Assembly (NCBI GenBank): GCA_023443765.1
Contig: JAEZTA010000032.1
Coordinates: forward strand, 1 to 35,884
DNA length: 35,884 bases
Reading direction: 5' to 3'
Source: Bacteroidota bacterium
GTDB lineage: Bacteria; Bacteroidota; Bacteroidia; Bacteroidales; Rikenellaceae
How positions within the stretch are numbered: position 1 is the first letter of the stretch; every line of letters starts with the position of its first letter. The position numbers and the translations under genes were made by a program. Under the pieces are notes generated by a model, which saw only the letters and a program-made list of their open reading frames with translations, was not told the DNA's origin and made no database searches. This document shows positions 26,229-33,453 of this stretch, piece after piece.

Positions 26229-26289
26229 GAGGCGGGTTTTATGGGCGGATGTAACCTTTGAGTGTTTTTTTTGTCCGGTTCTGCGCCCG

Positions 26290-26306
26290 CCGGCTTAAGA
26301 AGCCGG
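26290..26306. other. Short hairpin downstream of ispG
   Basis: CCGGCTT (26290-26296) pairs with AAGCCGG (26300-26306) around a 3-base loop. No T run follows; a run of eight T lies before it (about 26265-26272). It may be a weak terminator of ispG. Confidence 0.35.
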
Positions 26307-26360
26307 TCCAGGGACAGCGGAGGGTCGCATTGTTTTCCGTCCATTTTTGGCCCGCGTACA

Positions 26361-26381
26361 TTATGAATTATGAATTCTGAA
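26361..26381 (+). repeat. Tandem 7-bp repeats before the WbqC-like gene
   Basis: TTATGAA, TTATGAA and TTCTGAA follow each other and end five bases before the ATG at 26387, so they fill the ribosome-binding region. Copy-number changes could alter translation. Confidence 0.7.
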
Positions 26382-26386
26382 TTGAA

Positions 26387-26989
26387 ATGACCATCCTTCC
26401 CCTTGCATATCTCCCTTCGGTGGAGTATTTCACACACCTCCTGCGTGGCGGTTGTGTCGTGGACCTGGGCGAGCATTTTGTGAAGCGCTCGGAGCGCAAC
26501 CGCGCGCGGATACTGGCCACGGACGGGGTGATGGAGCTTACCGTGCATGTCCGCAATGCCAACCGCCCCGGTCAGCCGGTGCGCGACGTGCGCCTCGACT
26601 ACTCCAAGCGGTGGCAGCACCAGCACTGGGGCGCGTTGGTCGCCTCTTATAAATCATCTCCCTATTTCGATTTCTATGCCGGGCGGTTCGAACCTTTCTA
26701 CCGTCGGGAGTACGAATTTCTCGTCGACTACAACCTGGGGCTGCTCGACGTGATGTGTTCGCTGGCGAAAATCCCGATGCCGGAGCTTTCCCAGGCCTAT
26801 GTCGAAGCCGCCCCCGGCGACCTCGACCTGCGCCCCAAGCGCAAAGAAGGCCCGGCGTTGATCGCCGAGCCTTATTTCCAGGTCTTCTCCGACCGGATGC
26901 CTTTCGTGCCTAATTTGTCGTTTGCGGACCTGTTGTTCGCCGAAGGACCGGCGTCCGTTTCGGTTTTAGGACGTTGCCGACAAGGATAG
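26387..26989 (+). CDS. WbqC-like family protein
   Basis: The 200-residue protein begins MTILPLAYLPSVEYFTHLL, typical of the WbqC-like family, continues with RSERNRARI and ends with NLSFADLLFAEGP, a conserved terminal pattern. Members often lie in O-antigen or surface-polysaccharide regions, but their biochemical role is not established. It stands alone on the plus strand after ispG, without a recognisable promoter, and its last 80 bases overlap the end of the convergent GH2 gene. Confidence 0.8.
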   Translation: MTILPLAYLPSVEYFTHLLRGGCVVDLGEHFVKRSERNRARILATDGVMELTVHVRNANRPGQPVRDVRLDYSKRWQHQHWGALVASYKSSPYFDFYAGRFEPFYRREYEFLVDYNLGLLDVMCSLAKIPMPELSQAYVEAAPGDLDLRPKRKEGPALIAEPYFQVFSDRMPFVPNLSFADLLFAEGPASVSVLGRCRQG

Positions 26990-28943
26990 ATACGCTGTCG
27001 CGCAACTCTCCGGCCGCAACTTTTACCTCGATTTTACCCCGTAGCGAGACCGAATCGGATCGGTACTGGCAGGGGGCGTATTCGCTCATCGCCAGCGTGT
27101 CCGCTCCGACGATCAGCGTCGGGATCCCGATCGACGAGTAGACGCGAAACGCCTGCATGTCGTAGTCGCGCAGGCGGCGCCGCTTGTCGACGATATGCAG
27201 CGTCGGCTCGTCCTTGTTCCACATCGCCTTGTAGAGGTAATACGCGTCCTTGCACTCGCGGCGGTTGAGCGTCACCAGCCCGGCGCCGTTGATCCCGTAG
27301 GCGCGGCGCGACGAGCCGTAGTCGAACATGTTGTCGATCCATACGCCCCAGAACAGCGAGTCGTTCTGCAGGTTTTTAGCATATTCTTCGTGGAAGCGCG
27401 TCTGCTTTTCCTCGGGCATCCAGTTCGAGCGTATCTCGGACTGCGCCGTGTAACTCTTGTGTCCGATGAACCCGCTGCCGCCGTAGCTTACGGCCGAGCG
27501 CAGGTGGGACCAGTTTTTCTGCAGCTGGTCGCGCCAGACGATCACGTCGTCGGTCGAACCGCGCCGCCAGCCCACGTCCTGCCGCCAGACGATCAGGTCG
27601 GTGATGAAGTTGATGTCGCCGTTCTGGTCGCTGTAAGCCACCGTTGGGCGCGAGGGGTCCATCGTGCGGGCCGCCTCGTTGAGCCGCCGGATGTAGGGCG
27701 TTGCGTCGTCGCCGCGCGTCCAGAGGCGCGAGAAGATGCCCCACATCACCACCGACGGGTGGTTGATATTCTGAGCGATGATCTCCTGCAACTGGTCCAG
27801 CCCGTTCTGCTCGAAAGCCGGGGTGGCGTAATAGGCCACGTCGCCGAGGAACGACGAGCGGTGCAGCGGAGCGTCGATCCAGACCAGCATCCCCTGCTCG
27901 TCGCAGCGGTCGTAGAGGTATTGTGCATGGGGCATGACCGCCGAGCGCAGGGCGTTGGCTCCCAGCGTGCGGATCATCTTCAGGTCGGCGTCGTAATCCT
28001 CCGCAACCAGCGTGCCGCCCGAAAGGGCGTTGTCGTGGTAGAGCGCAACGCCGTGTACGGGGGTGCGTTCGCCGTTGATCGTCAGCCCGTCGGCTGTGCT
28101 GGCGCCGATCGACCGGAATCCGGTGCGCACGGCGACGCGGTCGGTGATGCTGTCCTCGCCGATGGAGGCCGTTACGGTGTAGAGCGCCCGATCGCGCGGA
28201 CTCCAAAGCGTCGGGTTATCCACCGAGAAAGGCACGGTGACGGGTTTGCCGTCGAGGCGCGCCTTCTGGCGTTTCGAGAAAACCTGCTGTCCCTCCGAAT
28301 TCGTGATGTCGATGTTCAGCGTGCAGTTGTTGTCGCCTTTCGAGGTGATGTGCACCTCGATTTCGCCCTCGACCTTTTCCGGGCCGACGGCCTGGGGATG
28401 TACCAGTACGCCGTCCGAACCGAGGTAGAGCGGCGAGATGGCCGTACGCTCGGTGAGGATCAGTTCCGCCTCGCGGTAGATACCTCCGTAGAGGTTCATG
28501 TCGGTCGAGGCGGGCAGCACGTCGTCGCGGCCGTTGTTGGTGACCACCACGAGCAGCGCATTGTCGGTTCCGAAGCGGATTTTGTCGGTGACTTCGAACG
28601 TGAAGGCCGTTGCACCGCCGCGGTGCGTGCCCACGTGGTAGCCGTTGACGAAAACGTCGGCTACCGACTGCACGCCGTAGAATTTCACGAAAAGGCGCTT
28701 GGTCGACCATTCCACGGGAATGTACATCCCGTTCTGGTAGTTACCCGTGGTTTCGAGCCAGTTATCCTGAGCCTGGGGATCGGTGTTCCAGCTGTGGGGC
28801 AGGGTGATGTGGCGGGCGTTGTCGGAGGTTTTCTCCGATTTGAAGAAAAAGCGCCACCCTTCGTTGATCGGGAAGACCTCGCGGGCGCTGACCGTCGTTG
28901 CGAGACCCGTCAGCAGCAGGAGAGTCGTCAGGTATCTTTTCAT
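26910..28943 (-). CDS. GH2-family protein, probably catalytically inactive
   Basis: The protein has 677 residues from ATG 28943-28941; the long upstream extension of the frame crosses the promoter and a hairpin and was rejected. MKRYLTTLLLLTGLATTVSA is a signal peptide. The GH2 sugar-binding, Ig-like and TIM-barrel domains follow in normal order: FPINEGWRFFF, LYGGIYREAELI, and NHPSVVMWGIF. Where active GH2 enzymes have Asn-Glu after WGIF or WGIQ, this one has Ser405-Arg406. Where the nucleophile Glu sits in SEYGAG, this one reads AVSYGGSG with Ser486. Both catalytic glutamates therefore seem to be gone while the frame is intact. It may bind galactosides without cutting them. C-terminal blocks (WIDNMFDYGS, GLVTLNRRECKDAYYLYK) are well conserved. 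Confidence 0.85.
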   Translation of the reverse strand: MKRYLTTLLLLTGLATTVSAREVFPINEGWRFFFKSEKTSDNARHITLPHSWNTDPQAQDNWLETTGNYQNGMYIPVEWSTKRLFVKFYGVQSVADVFVNGYHVGTHRGGATAFTFEVTDKIRFGTDNALLVVVTNNGRDDVLPASTDMNLYGGIYREAELILTERTAISPLYLGSDGVLVHPQAVGPEKVEGEIEVHITSKGDNNCTLNIDITNSEGQQVFSKRQKARLDGKPVTVPFSVDNPTLWSPRDRALYTVTASIGEDSITDRVAVRTGFRSIGASTADGLTINGERTPVHGVALYHDNALSGGTLVAEDYDADLKMIRTLGANALRSAVMPHAQYLYDRCDEQGMLVWIDAPLHRSSFLGDVAYYATPAFEQNGLDQLQEIIAQNINHPSVVMWGIFSRLWTRGDDATPYIRRLNEAARTMDPSRPTVAYSDQNGDINFITDLIVWRQDVGWRRGSTDDVIVWRDQLQKNWSHLRSAVSYGGSGFIGHKSYTAQSEIRSNWMPEEKQTRFHEEYAKNLQNDSLFWGVWIDNMFDYGSSRRAYGINGAGLVTLNRRECKDAYYLYKAMWNKDEPTLHIVDKRRRLRDYDMQAFRVYSSIGIPTLIVGADTLAMSEYAPCQYRSDSVSLRGKIEVKVAAGELRDSVSILVGNVLKPKRTPVLRRTTGPQTTN

Positions 28944-29056
28944 GGCACTATGGTTTAAATTGTTGTTGGTTGCAGGGGCTTTGCCGACCGGGACCGGATC
29001 GGATTTCTCCGCGCCGCGCCGGGGTTGCCGCCTGCGGGGCAATGGTTTGTCTTTTG

Positions 29057-29088
29057 CAAAGATAATACAACCTGCGCTCAGCGGCAAA
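29057..29088 (-). promoter_or_regulatory. Predicted promoter of the GH2-like gene
   Basis: On the minus strand TTTG (29088-29085), 20 bases, then TATCTTTG (29064-29057) match the consensus fully. Transcription should start near 29052. The 15-mer TCTTTTGCAAAGATA around the box (29050-29064) is identical to one at 19221-19235. Confidence 0.75.
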
Positions 29089-29138
29089 TTTTTTTCTCCG
29101 CGCCGTTGCTCCGTTTGTGTTCCATCGGGGAAATGCAG

Positions 29139-29178
29139 GCCGGGCGTAAAACCGGAAAACTCCGGTTTTACGCCCGGC
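29139..29178. repeat. Perfect 18-bp inverted repeat
   Basis: GCCGGGCGTAAAACCGGA (29139-29156) and its exact reverse complement (29161-29178) are separated by AAAC. No T run follows on either strand, so it is not a standard terminator. It lies upstream of the GH2 promoter. Confidence 0.85.
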
Positions 29179-29201
29179 GGGCACTTGGGGCGGCAGGGGA
29201 C

Positions 29202-29236
29202 AAAAAAATGGCGGACCGCGCCTCTTCGGTCCGCCA
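29202..29236 (-). terminator. Second terminator of the large surface lipoprotein gene
   Basis: TGGCGGACCG (29209-29218) pairs with CGGTCCGCCA (29227-29236) across an 8-base loop, followed on the minus strand by a run of seven T (29208-29202). Confidence 0.85.
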
Positions 29237-29300
29237 AAAAGCAGGGGATGGATGTGAAACTTGTTAACTAAAAAACAACTCCTTGGGTGTCATCCCCTGC
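29236..29300 (-). terminator. First, long-loop terminator of the large surface lipoprotein gene
   Basis: GCAGGGGATG (29241-29250) and CATCCCCTGC (29291-29300) are perfect 10-bp complements with 40 bases between them. On the minus strand the second arm is followed by five T, so it may act as a terminator ahead of the stronger one. Confidence 0.5.
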
Positions 29301-29312
29301 GAGAGATTCAGT

Positions 29313-32300
29313 TTACTGTTCGGGGGTAGGAGCGGGTTTCGTGCCGCCCTTGACCACAACGGTCACAGCCTTTGTGCGCGTGCTGAACTGGTAGGTGTAG
29401 GTAGCCGTTACGCTGACTTCGATCGGGGTCAGGATCTCCAGACCGCTGTCCTTGAGCGTTACGACGCCCGTAGCCTCATCCACCGTGATTGCGGTGTTGA
29501 TGTTGGTCGTGGTGTATTTGACCGAACCCTTCAGCGCCGTTGCGAGGTTGGCGTTCAGGCCGCTCTCTTGCGAGTCGTCGAATACATTCGTGTTGTCCTG
29601 TGCTGCGAGTTTCAGCATCGAAGCCACCTTGAAGGTCTTGGTGCTTTCGCCTGCATAGATCGTGGCGTCCACCTTGCTGTCGACCGTGATCGCTGCTGCG
29701 ACGGGATCGTCGATCTTCACGATGAAATACTCCGTGTCGAGCAACTTGCCGTTGAGCTTCAGCTCGGCTTTCACAATCAGGTCGAGGTTGTTCCAGTCGT
29801 TCCACGTCAGTACATTGTCGACGATTGCCGGAATCGTGCCTTTCTTGGCGAGCTCCTTGAGGGCTGCGGTCTGTGCTTTCTGGGCGGGGTCGGTGGCTGC
29901 GGCGTCGTTGACTACCGAGTACGTGATCTCCGTTCCCACGAGTTCCCCGGTGTAGGCGAATGCCTGTGCCAGTTCCTTGTTGGTTACGCTGAACGTCGAA
30001 CCCGAGAGCGTCGTGCTGGCCTTGGCCTTGCCGTCCGAACCGAAGTAAGCGTTGTTCTTCGTCATCTCGGCAGTCGGCTCTACGAGCTTCACATCGCTCT
30101 TGAAGGTTACTTCGAGGCCGGTTCCCTGGGCGTCGGTGAACTTGATGCTCGGTTTGTACGAGGTAGCGTATGCAGCGTCGTTGTCGAACATTACCTTGAT
30201 GACCTTATTGGCAGCGTCTGCGCTCAGATCGGCTTTGCCGGCCTTCGTTGAAACTGCTGTTGCGGCGTAGATGATACCCTGGAAGGTAGCCTTGTCGCCG
30301 AACGCATCCTTGAGAGCGTCGGTCCAGAGGAGGTCGGCGTAGTTCTTCTTCAGTTCGAACTCATAACCGCCCGTGTAGGTCTTCGATACGGCCGGGAGCG
30401 TGTAAACGCCGTCAGTGCCGAGTTTGGGCATACCCGTTACGTTGACCGTCGTTTCGATCGTCGAGCGGGTCTTGTCGGCGTGCATGTAAACAGCCTTCAC
30501 TACATAGGTCGCTGTCTCCTTCAGGTCGCCCGTGAGGGTTACGTTGGCCAGCTGACCGTCGGATTCCAGCGACGGCTGCGAGATAAGCTCGATGTCGGCG
30601 GCGATACCTGCGACGGCTTCACCGTTCTTGGTAAGCTCTACGGTGTACTTTCCGGCTGCGAGAGCATCGGCTTTCGTGTAACCTGCCATCTGCTTGTAGA
30701 GGGCGGCTGCCAGGACATTCATACCGTCGTTTTTCTTGGTCAGGACAATATTTTCTGCCGTGTAGACGTTCTTATTCACAGTAGCCGACGCTTTTGCGTA
30801 CTTCCACATCAGATTTGCGGCCGAAGTAGTAACGTTCGTGTTGATCCCCACAACGGTCACCTTTTGCTTGGCGGTTCCGAGCTTCAGGGTCTTGCCGGCG
30901 GTCGTCACATGAATGGTGTAATCTTTCGACGTGATCGTATTGTCGATCAGCGATACATCGCCCACCTTGTCGGTCTTAATAGCTACTGAACCATTTGCCA
31001 GCGTGTAGTTGGCGGCAGTGCCCACAACATCGGGTTTCGCTGTCGGGGCTTTGATCTCATACGTGAGGGCGTCGTTGCCCCACATCTCGGCCAGCGTGTA
31101 GAACTTCGTCCCTTCGGGATTGTAGTAAACCTGGAAATCCTTGAAAAAATCGACGGTTTCCGACGAATTGTAGGCCAGTTCGGTCGCGTAGGTATTGCCC
31201 ATGCTTACCGTCTCGTATTTATCGCCTACCTTTTTGGCAAGTACCAGATGGCTGTTGATCTCACCGCCCGTGTTCTCTTTCTTGTCGGCTCCGAGGAAGG
31301 AAGTCGTGTAGTCGATACCGTATTTGTTCTCCTCGTCCTTCGAGGGAATGTTGACGTTCAGGGCAAATGCAAGGGCCTCGTTGGCTACCGAACCGAATTT
31401 GTAATTGGTCGAAACAGTTACGCGGAATTTGCCGTTCTTGGCCGACTGCTCGTCGGGAACGACGCTGATGACCGTAAAGGCCGGGTCGGCTGCTGCGCGG
31501 GTCTTTACCTTCTCGACAACGAAGCTGACGTTGTCTTTGGTGATCTCAGCGGCCTTCGATGCCGGGGAAACGCGGAAAGTCATCGTCGCCGTAGGCTCGT
31601 CCTTGGCTCCCAGGTAGTAATTCTTGCCGTCGATAGCGATATATGCGGCTGCGTCGAAGAAAACCGTGTTGTTCTGCGCTTCGTCGAGATACTCGGGAAC
31701 GAAGACGATCGACTGGATGCGGCCTTCGAGTTCGGCTACGCGCTCGATCAGCGGCTCGATCTTGTCAATCAGCGCCTGCAACTCCTTGTCCAGGTTTGTG
31801 GATGATACGACACCCTGACCCAGGTTGTTGATCGTGGCTTTTCCGACGATCTCCTCGATGGCCTTCTGGTATTCGCTCTGGCTGGTCTTGATCTGATCCA
31901 GAATTGCAGCGCTTGCAGCCGACGTTGCGTCGGCCTTGGTGAAGGCATAACCCTTGCCTTCGAGATAGGTCTGGATTTTCGGGCCCATCCAGTCGCCGAC
32001 ATTGGCTTTCAGGTCGGCAATGGCTGTTGCGATGGCTGCATCGATCTTACCGTCCTTCTTGGTGAGCGCGGTTTCCAGGTCGCTCAGCGCCGTCGCCGTA
32101 GCATAGTAGTTGCCCAGCGTCTTTTTCAGCGCGTCGGCCGTGGTGGCTTTGCCGACCTCGTCGTTGACATACTGCTTCAGCGTGGCTTCCAGCCCGTTGA
32201 GCTTCGTCAACTGCTCTTTGAGGTCGCTTGCGCTCTCGGAGAGTTTGGCCACGTCGGAAGTGAGCTTGGTGATGTCGGGAATTGTTTTCTTGATGGCTTC

Positions 32301-32456
32301 AAGCTGCTCGGGAAGAGAGGATATGGTAACGTCCATACCATCGAGGCGCTTGTTGATGGAGTCGATATCGTCGTCGTAGTCCTTACAACCGACACCGGCC
32401 AGCATGGTTCCGGTCAGGAACAATGCCAAAAATTTTTTGAACAAGTTGTTTTTCAT
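29313..32456 (-). CDS. Large surface lipoprotein with N-terminal coiled coil and Ig-like repeats
   Basis: The 1047-residue protein has a lipoprotein signal with Cys24 followed by KDYDDD, a strong surface-export signal. Residues about 27-260 are heptad-rich and predicted coiled coil (SINKRLDGMD, then LIDKIEPLIERVAELEGRI), a region like the one databases call a PL29 lyase N-terminal domain. The rest is Ala/Thr/Lys-rich beta structure, probably several Ig-like domains, and it ends GGTKPAPTPEQ. No catalytic motif was found. Its base composition is less GC-rich than the neighbours. A consensus promoter, a 5' palindrome, tandem terminators and a divergent regulator suggest a highly expressed, controlled surface antigen or S-layer-like component; this is inference. 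Confidence 0.85.
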   Translation of the reverse strand: MKNNLFKKFLALFLTGTMLAGVGCKDYDDDIDSINKRLDGMDVTISSLPEQLEAIKKTIPDITKLTSDVAKLSESASDLKEQLTKLNGLEATLKQYVNDEVGKATTADALKKTLGNYYATATALSDLETALTKKDGKIDAAIATAIADLKANVGDWMGPKIQTYLEGKGYAFTKADATSAASAAILDQIKTSQSEYQKAIEEIVGKATINNLGQGVVSSTNLDKELQALIDKIEPLIERVAELEGRIQSIVFVPEYLDEAQNNTVFFDAAAYIAIDGKNYYLGAKDEPTATMTFRVSPASKAAEITKDNVSFVVEKVKTRAAADPAFTVISVVPDEQSAKNGKFRVTVSTNYKFGSVANEALAFALNVNIPSKDEENKYGIDYTTSFLGADKKENTGGEINSHLVLAKKVGDKYETVSMGNTYATELAYNSSETVDFFKDFQVYYNPEGTKFYTLAEMWGNDALTYEIKAPTAKPDVVGTAANYTLANGSVAIKTDKVGDVSLIDNTITSKDYTIHVTTAGKTLKLGTAKQKVTVVGINTNVTTSAANLMWKYAKASATVNKNVYTAENIVLTKKNDGMNVLAAALYKQMAGYTKADALAAGKYTVELTKNGEAVAGIAADIELISQPSLESDGQLANVTLTGDLKETATYVVKAVYMHADKTRSTIETTVNVTGMPKLGTDGVYTLPAVSKTYTGGYEFELKKNYADLLWTDALKDAFGDKATFQGIIYAATAVSTKAGKADLSADAANKVIKVMFDNDAAYATSYKPSIKFTDAQGTGLEVTFKSDVKLVEPTAEMTKNNAYFGSDGKAKASTTLSGSTFSVTNKELAQAFAYTGELVGTEITYSVVNDAAATDPAQKAQTAALKELAKKGTIPAIVDNVLTWNDWNNLDLIVKAELKLNGKLLDTEYFIVKIDDPVAAAITVDSKVDATIYAGESTKTFKVASMLKLAAQDNTNVFDDSQESGLNANLATALKGSVKYTTTNINTAITVDEATGVVTLKDSGLEILTPIEVSVTATYTYQFSTRTKAVTVVVKGGTKPAPTPEQ

Positions 32457-32533
32457 AGTAAGAAATGATTGAAATAAAGAAGTGTTTGTATGTAGTTATC
32501 AATTTGTTATCAGTATGACCCTCTTTTACGATG

Positions 32534-32549
32534 GTATCATATATGATAC
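32534..32549. promoter_or_regulatory. 16-bp perfect palindrome GTATCATATATGATAC
   Basis: It lies just downstream of the predicted transcription start of the surface lipoprotein gene, and between that gene and the divergent XRE regulator. ATG and CAT flank it and extend the symmetry with one extra base. It could be an operator for the XRE protein, or a stem-loop at the 5' end of the mRNA. Confidence 0.65.
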
Positions 32550-32557
32550 GCATGGTG

Positions 32558-32588
32558 CAAATATATATATAAAAATTTGCACAACAAA
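32558..32588 (-). promoter_or_regulatory. Predicted promoter of the surface lipoprotein gene
   Basis: On the minus strand TTTG (32588-32585), 19 bases, then TATATTTG (32565-32558) match the consensus. The leader is about 95 bases. A small dyad ACAAAA-T-TTTTGT (32584-32596) covers the -33 element. Confidence 0.75.
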
Positions 32589-32609
32589 ATTTTTGTCCAA
32601 ATTTTTGAA

Positions 32610-32828
32610 ATGGGAATGAATTATCAGGAAGAAATCCTTTATATCTCTACGAGGATCAAGGAGTTGAGGAAGGAGCGTAAGCTGACCGTACAGGAGTTGG
32701 CTTACCGGTGTGACATGGAACGATCCAATCTGAGCCGCATTGAGGCCGGACGGACTAATCTGACTGTAAAGACCATCTGTAGTATCTGTAACGCGCTGAG
32801 TGTTAACCTGCGCGATGTAATCCGCTAA
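32610..32828 (+). CDS. Small XRE-family helix-turn-helix regulator
   Basis: The protein has 72 residues from ATG at 32610, or 70 from the ATG at 32616; a TTG further upstream (32577) would add an unlikely AT-rich leader. The HTH domain fills nearly the whole protein: RIKELRKERKLTVQELAYRC and MERSNLSRIEAGRTNLTVKT, the second helix pair being the recognition region. No ligand domain is present. It is transcribed away from the large surface lipoprotein gene, and dyads at 32534-32549 and 32584-32596 lie in the shared region, so it may control both genes. It is AT-rich compared with the window average. Confidence 0.88.
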   Translation: MGMNYQEEILYISTRIKELRKERKLTVQELAYRCDMERSNLSRIEAGRTNLTVKTICSICNALSVNLRDVIR

Positions 32829-32882
32829 CGCAATATACCTATATTTATATTAATTGCGCTCAATCGGCTATTGTATGCTTAT

Positions 32883-32914
32883 TTTGGGCTGTTTCTTGAA
32901 AATTTGTATCTTTA
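32883..32914 (+). promoter_or_regulatory. Predicted promoter of the cvpA-rsgA-trmH cluster
   Basis: TTTG (32883-32886), 20 bases, then TATCTTTA (32907-32914) match the consensus except for the last base. Transcription should start near 32919, giving a leader of about 20 bases to the TTG start at 32938. A weak stem CGCAAT/ATTGCG at 32829-32858 may end the XRE gene. Confidence 0.6.
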
Positions 32915-32937
32915 CGGAGTTAATTTGAAACGGCTTT

Positions 32938-33453
32938 TTGAATACGCTTGATTTAATCGTTTGTCTTGTGCTGGTGCTGGCCGTCTGGAACGGATGGCGC
33001 CAGGGTTTCATCGTGCAGATATGCTCCCTTGCAGGGATCGTGGCAGGCATCTGGCTCGCCGCACGTTTCGGTGCGCAGGTCGGTGCATGGATGCACCTCG
33101 ACCCCGACGTGGCCGCCGCGGGCGGTTTCGTCACGGTGCTCGTCGTCGTCGTGATCGTCGTGGCCATTGCCGCGAGGCTGGTGCGCAAGGTGTTTCACTT
33201 TGCGGGCCTGGGTGTCGCCGACACGGTGCTGGGCGTTGCGGTATCGGTTTTGAAGTATCTGCTCATACTGAGTGCGCTCTTCTCGGCCTTCGACAGGCTG
33301 AATGAGGATTATTGCCTCGTGGGACCGGAGACGATCGAACATTCGAAAAGCTACAAACCCGTCAAGCGGCTCTCCGAGGCCATCTTCCCGTTCCTGGAAT
33401 GGGTCGGCGAGCAGGTTCCCCTGCGGGACGAAAAAACGACAGCCGATGGATAA
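32938..33453 (+). CDS. CvpA-family membrane protein
   Basis: The 171-residue protein begins at a TTG codon (TTG AAT ACG CTT GAT) and reads MNTLDLIVCLVLVLAVWNGW, the usual CvpA-family opening followed by a GF motif (RQGFIVQICSLAGIVAGIWLA). About four membrane helices are visible (5-20, 27-45, 62-80, 100-118). Relatives of CvpA are linked to envelope homeostasis and colicin V export in E. coli, but the Bacteroidetes role is unclear. Its last eight bases overlap the start of rsgA, so they are translationally coupled. Confidence 0.85.
   Translation: MNTLDLIVCLVLVLAVWNGWRQGFIVQICSLAGIVAGIWLAARFGAQVGAWMHLDPDVAAAGGFVTVLVVVVIVVAIAARLVRKVFHFAGLGVADTVLGVAVSVLKYLLILSALFSAFDRLNEDYCLVGPETIEHSKSYKPVKRLSEAIFPFLEWVGEQVPLRDEKTTADG

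Larger units (their letters stand above)
28944..29201. other. Intergenic region upstream of the GH2-like gene
   Basis: This part of the 369-bp gap holds a predicted leader of about 110 bases (28944-29052), the promoter (29057-29088) and an 18-bp perfect inverted repeat (29139-29178). The remainder up to 29312 holds two terminators of the next gene. No coding region is convincing in it. Confidence 0.6.

Noticed and set aside
28944..29237. N-terminal extension of the GH2 protein
   Set aside because: It would precede the signal peptide and span the promoter and the inverted repeat.
32577..32609. TTG start adding 11 residues to the XRE regulator
   Set aside because: The added residues are encoded by AT-rich promoter DNA with dyads; two ATG codons follow at the domain boundary.
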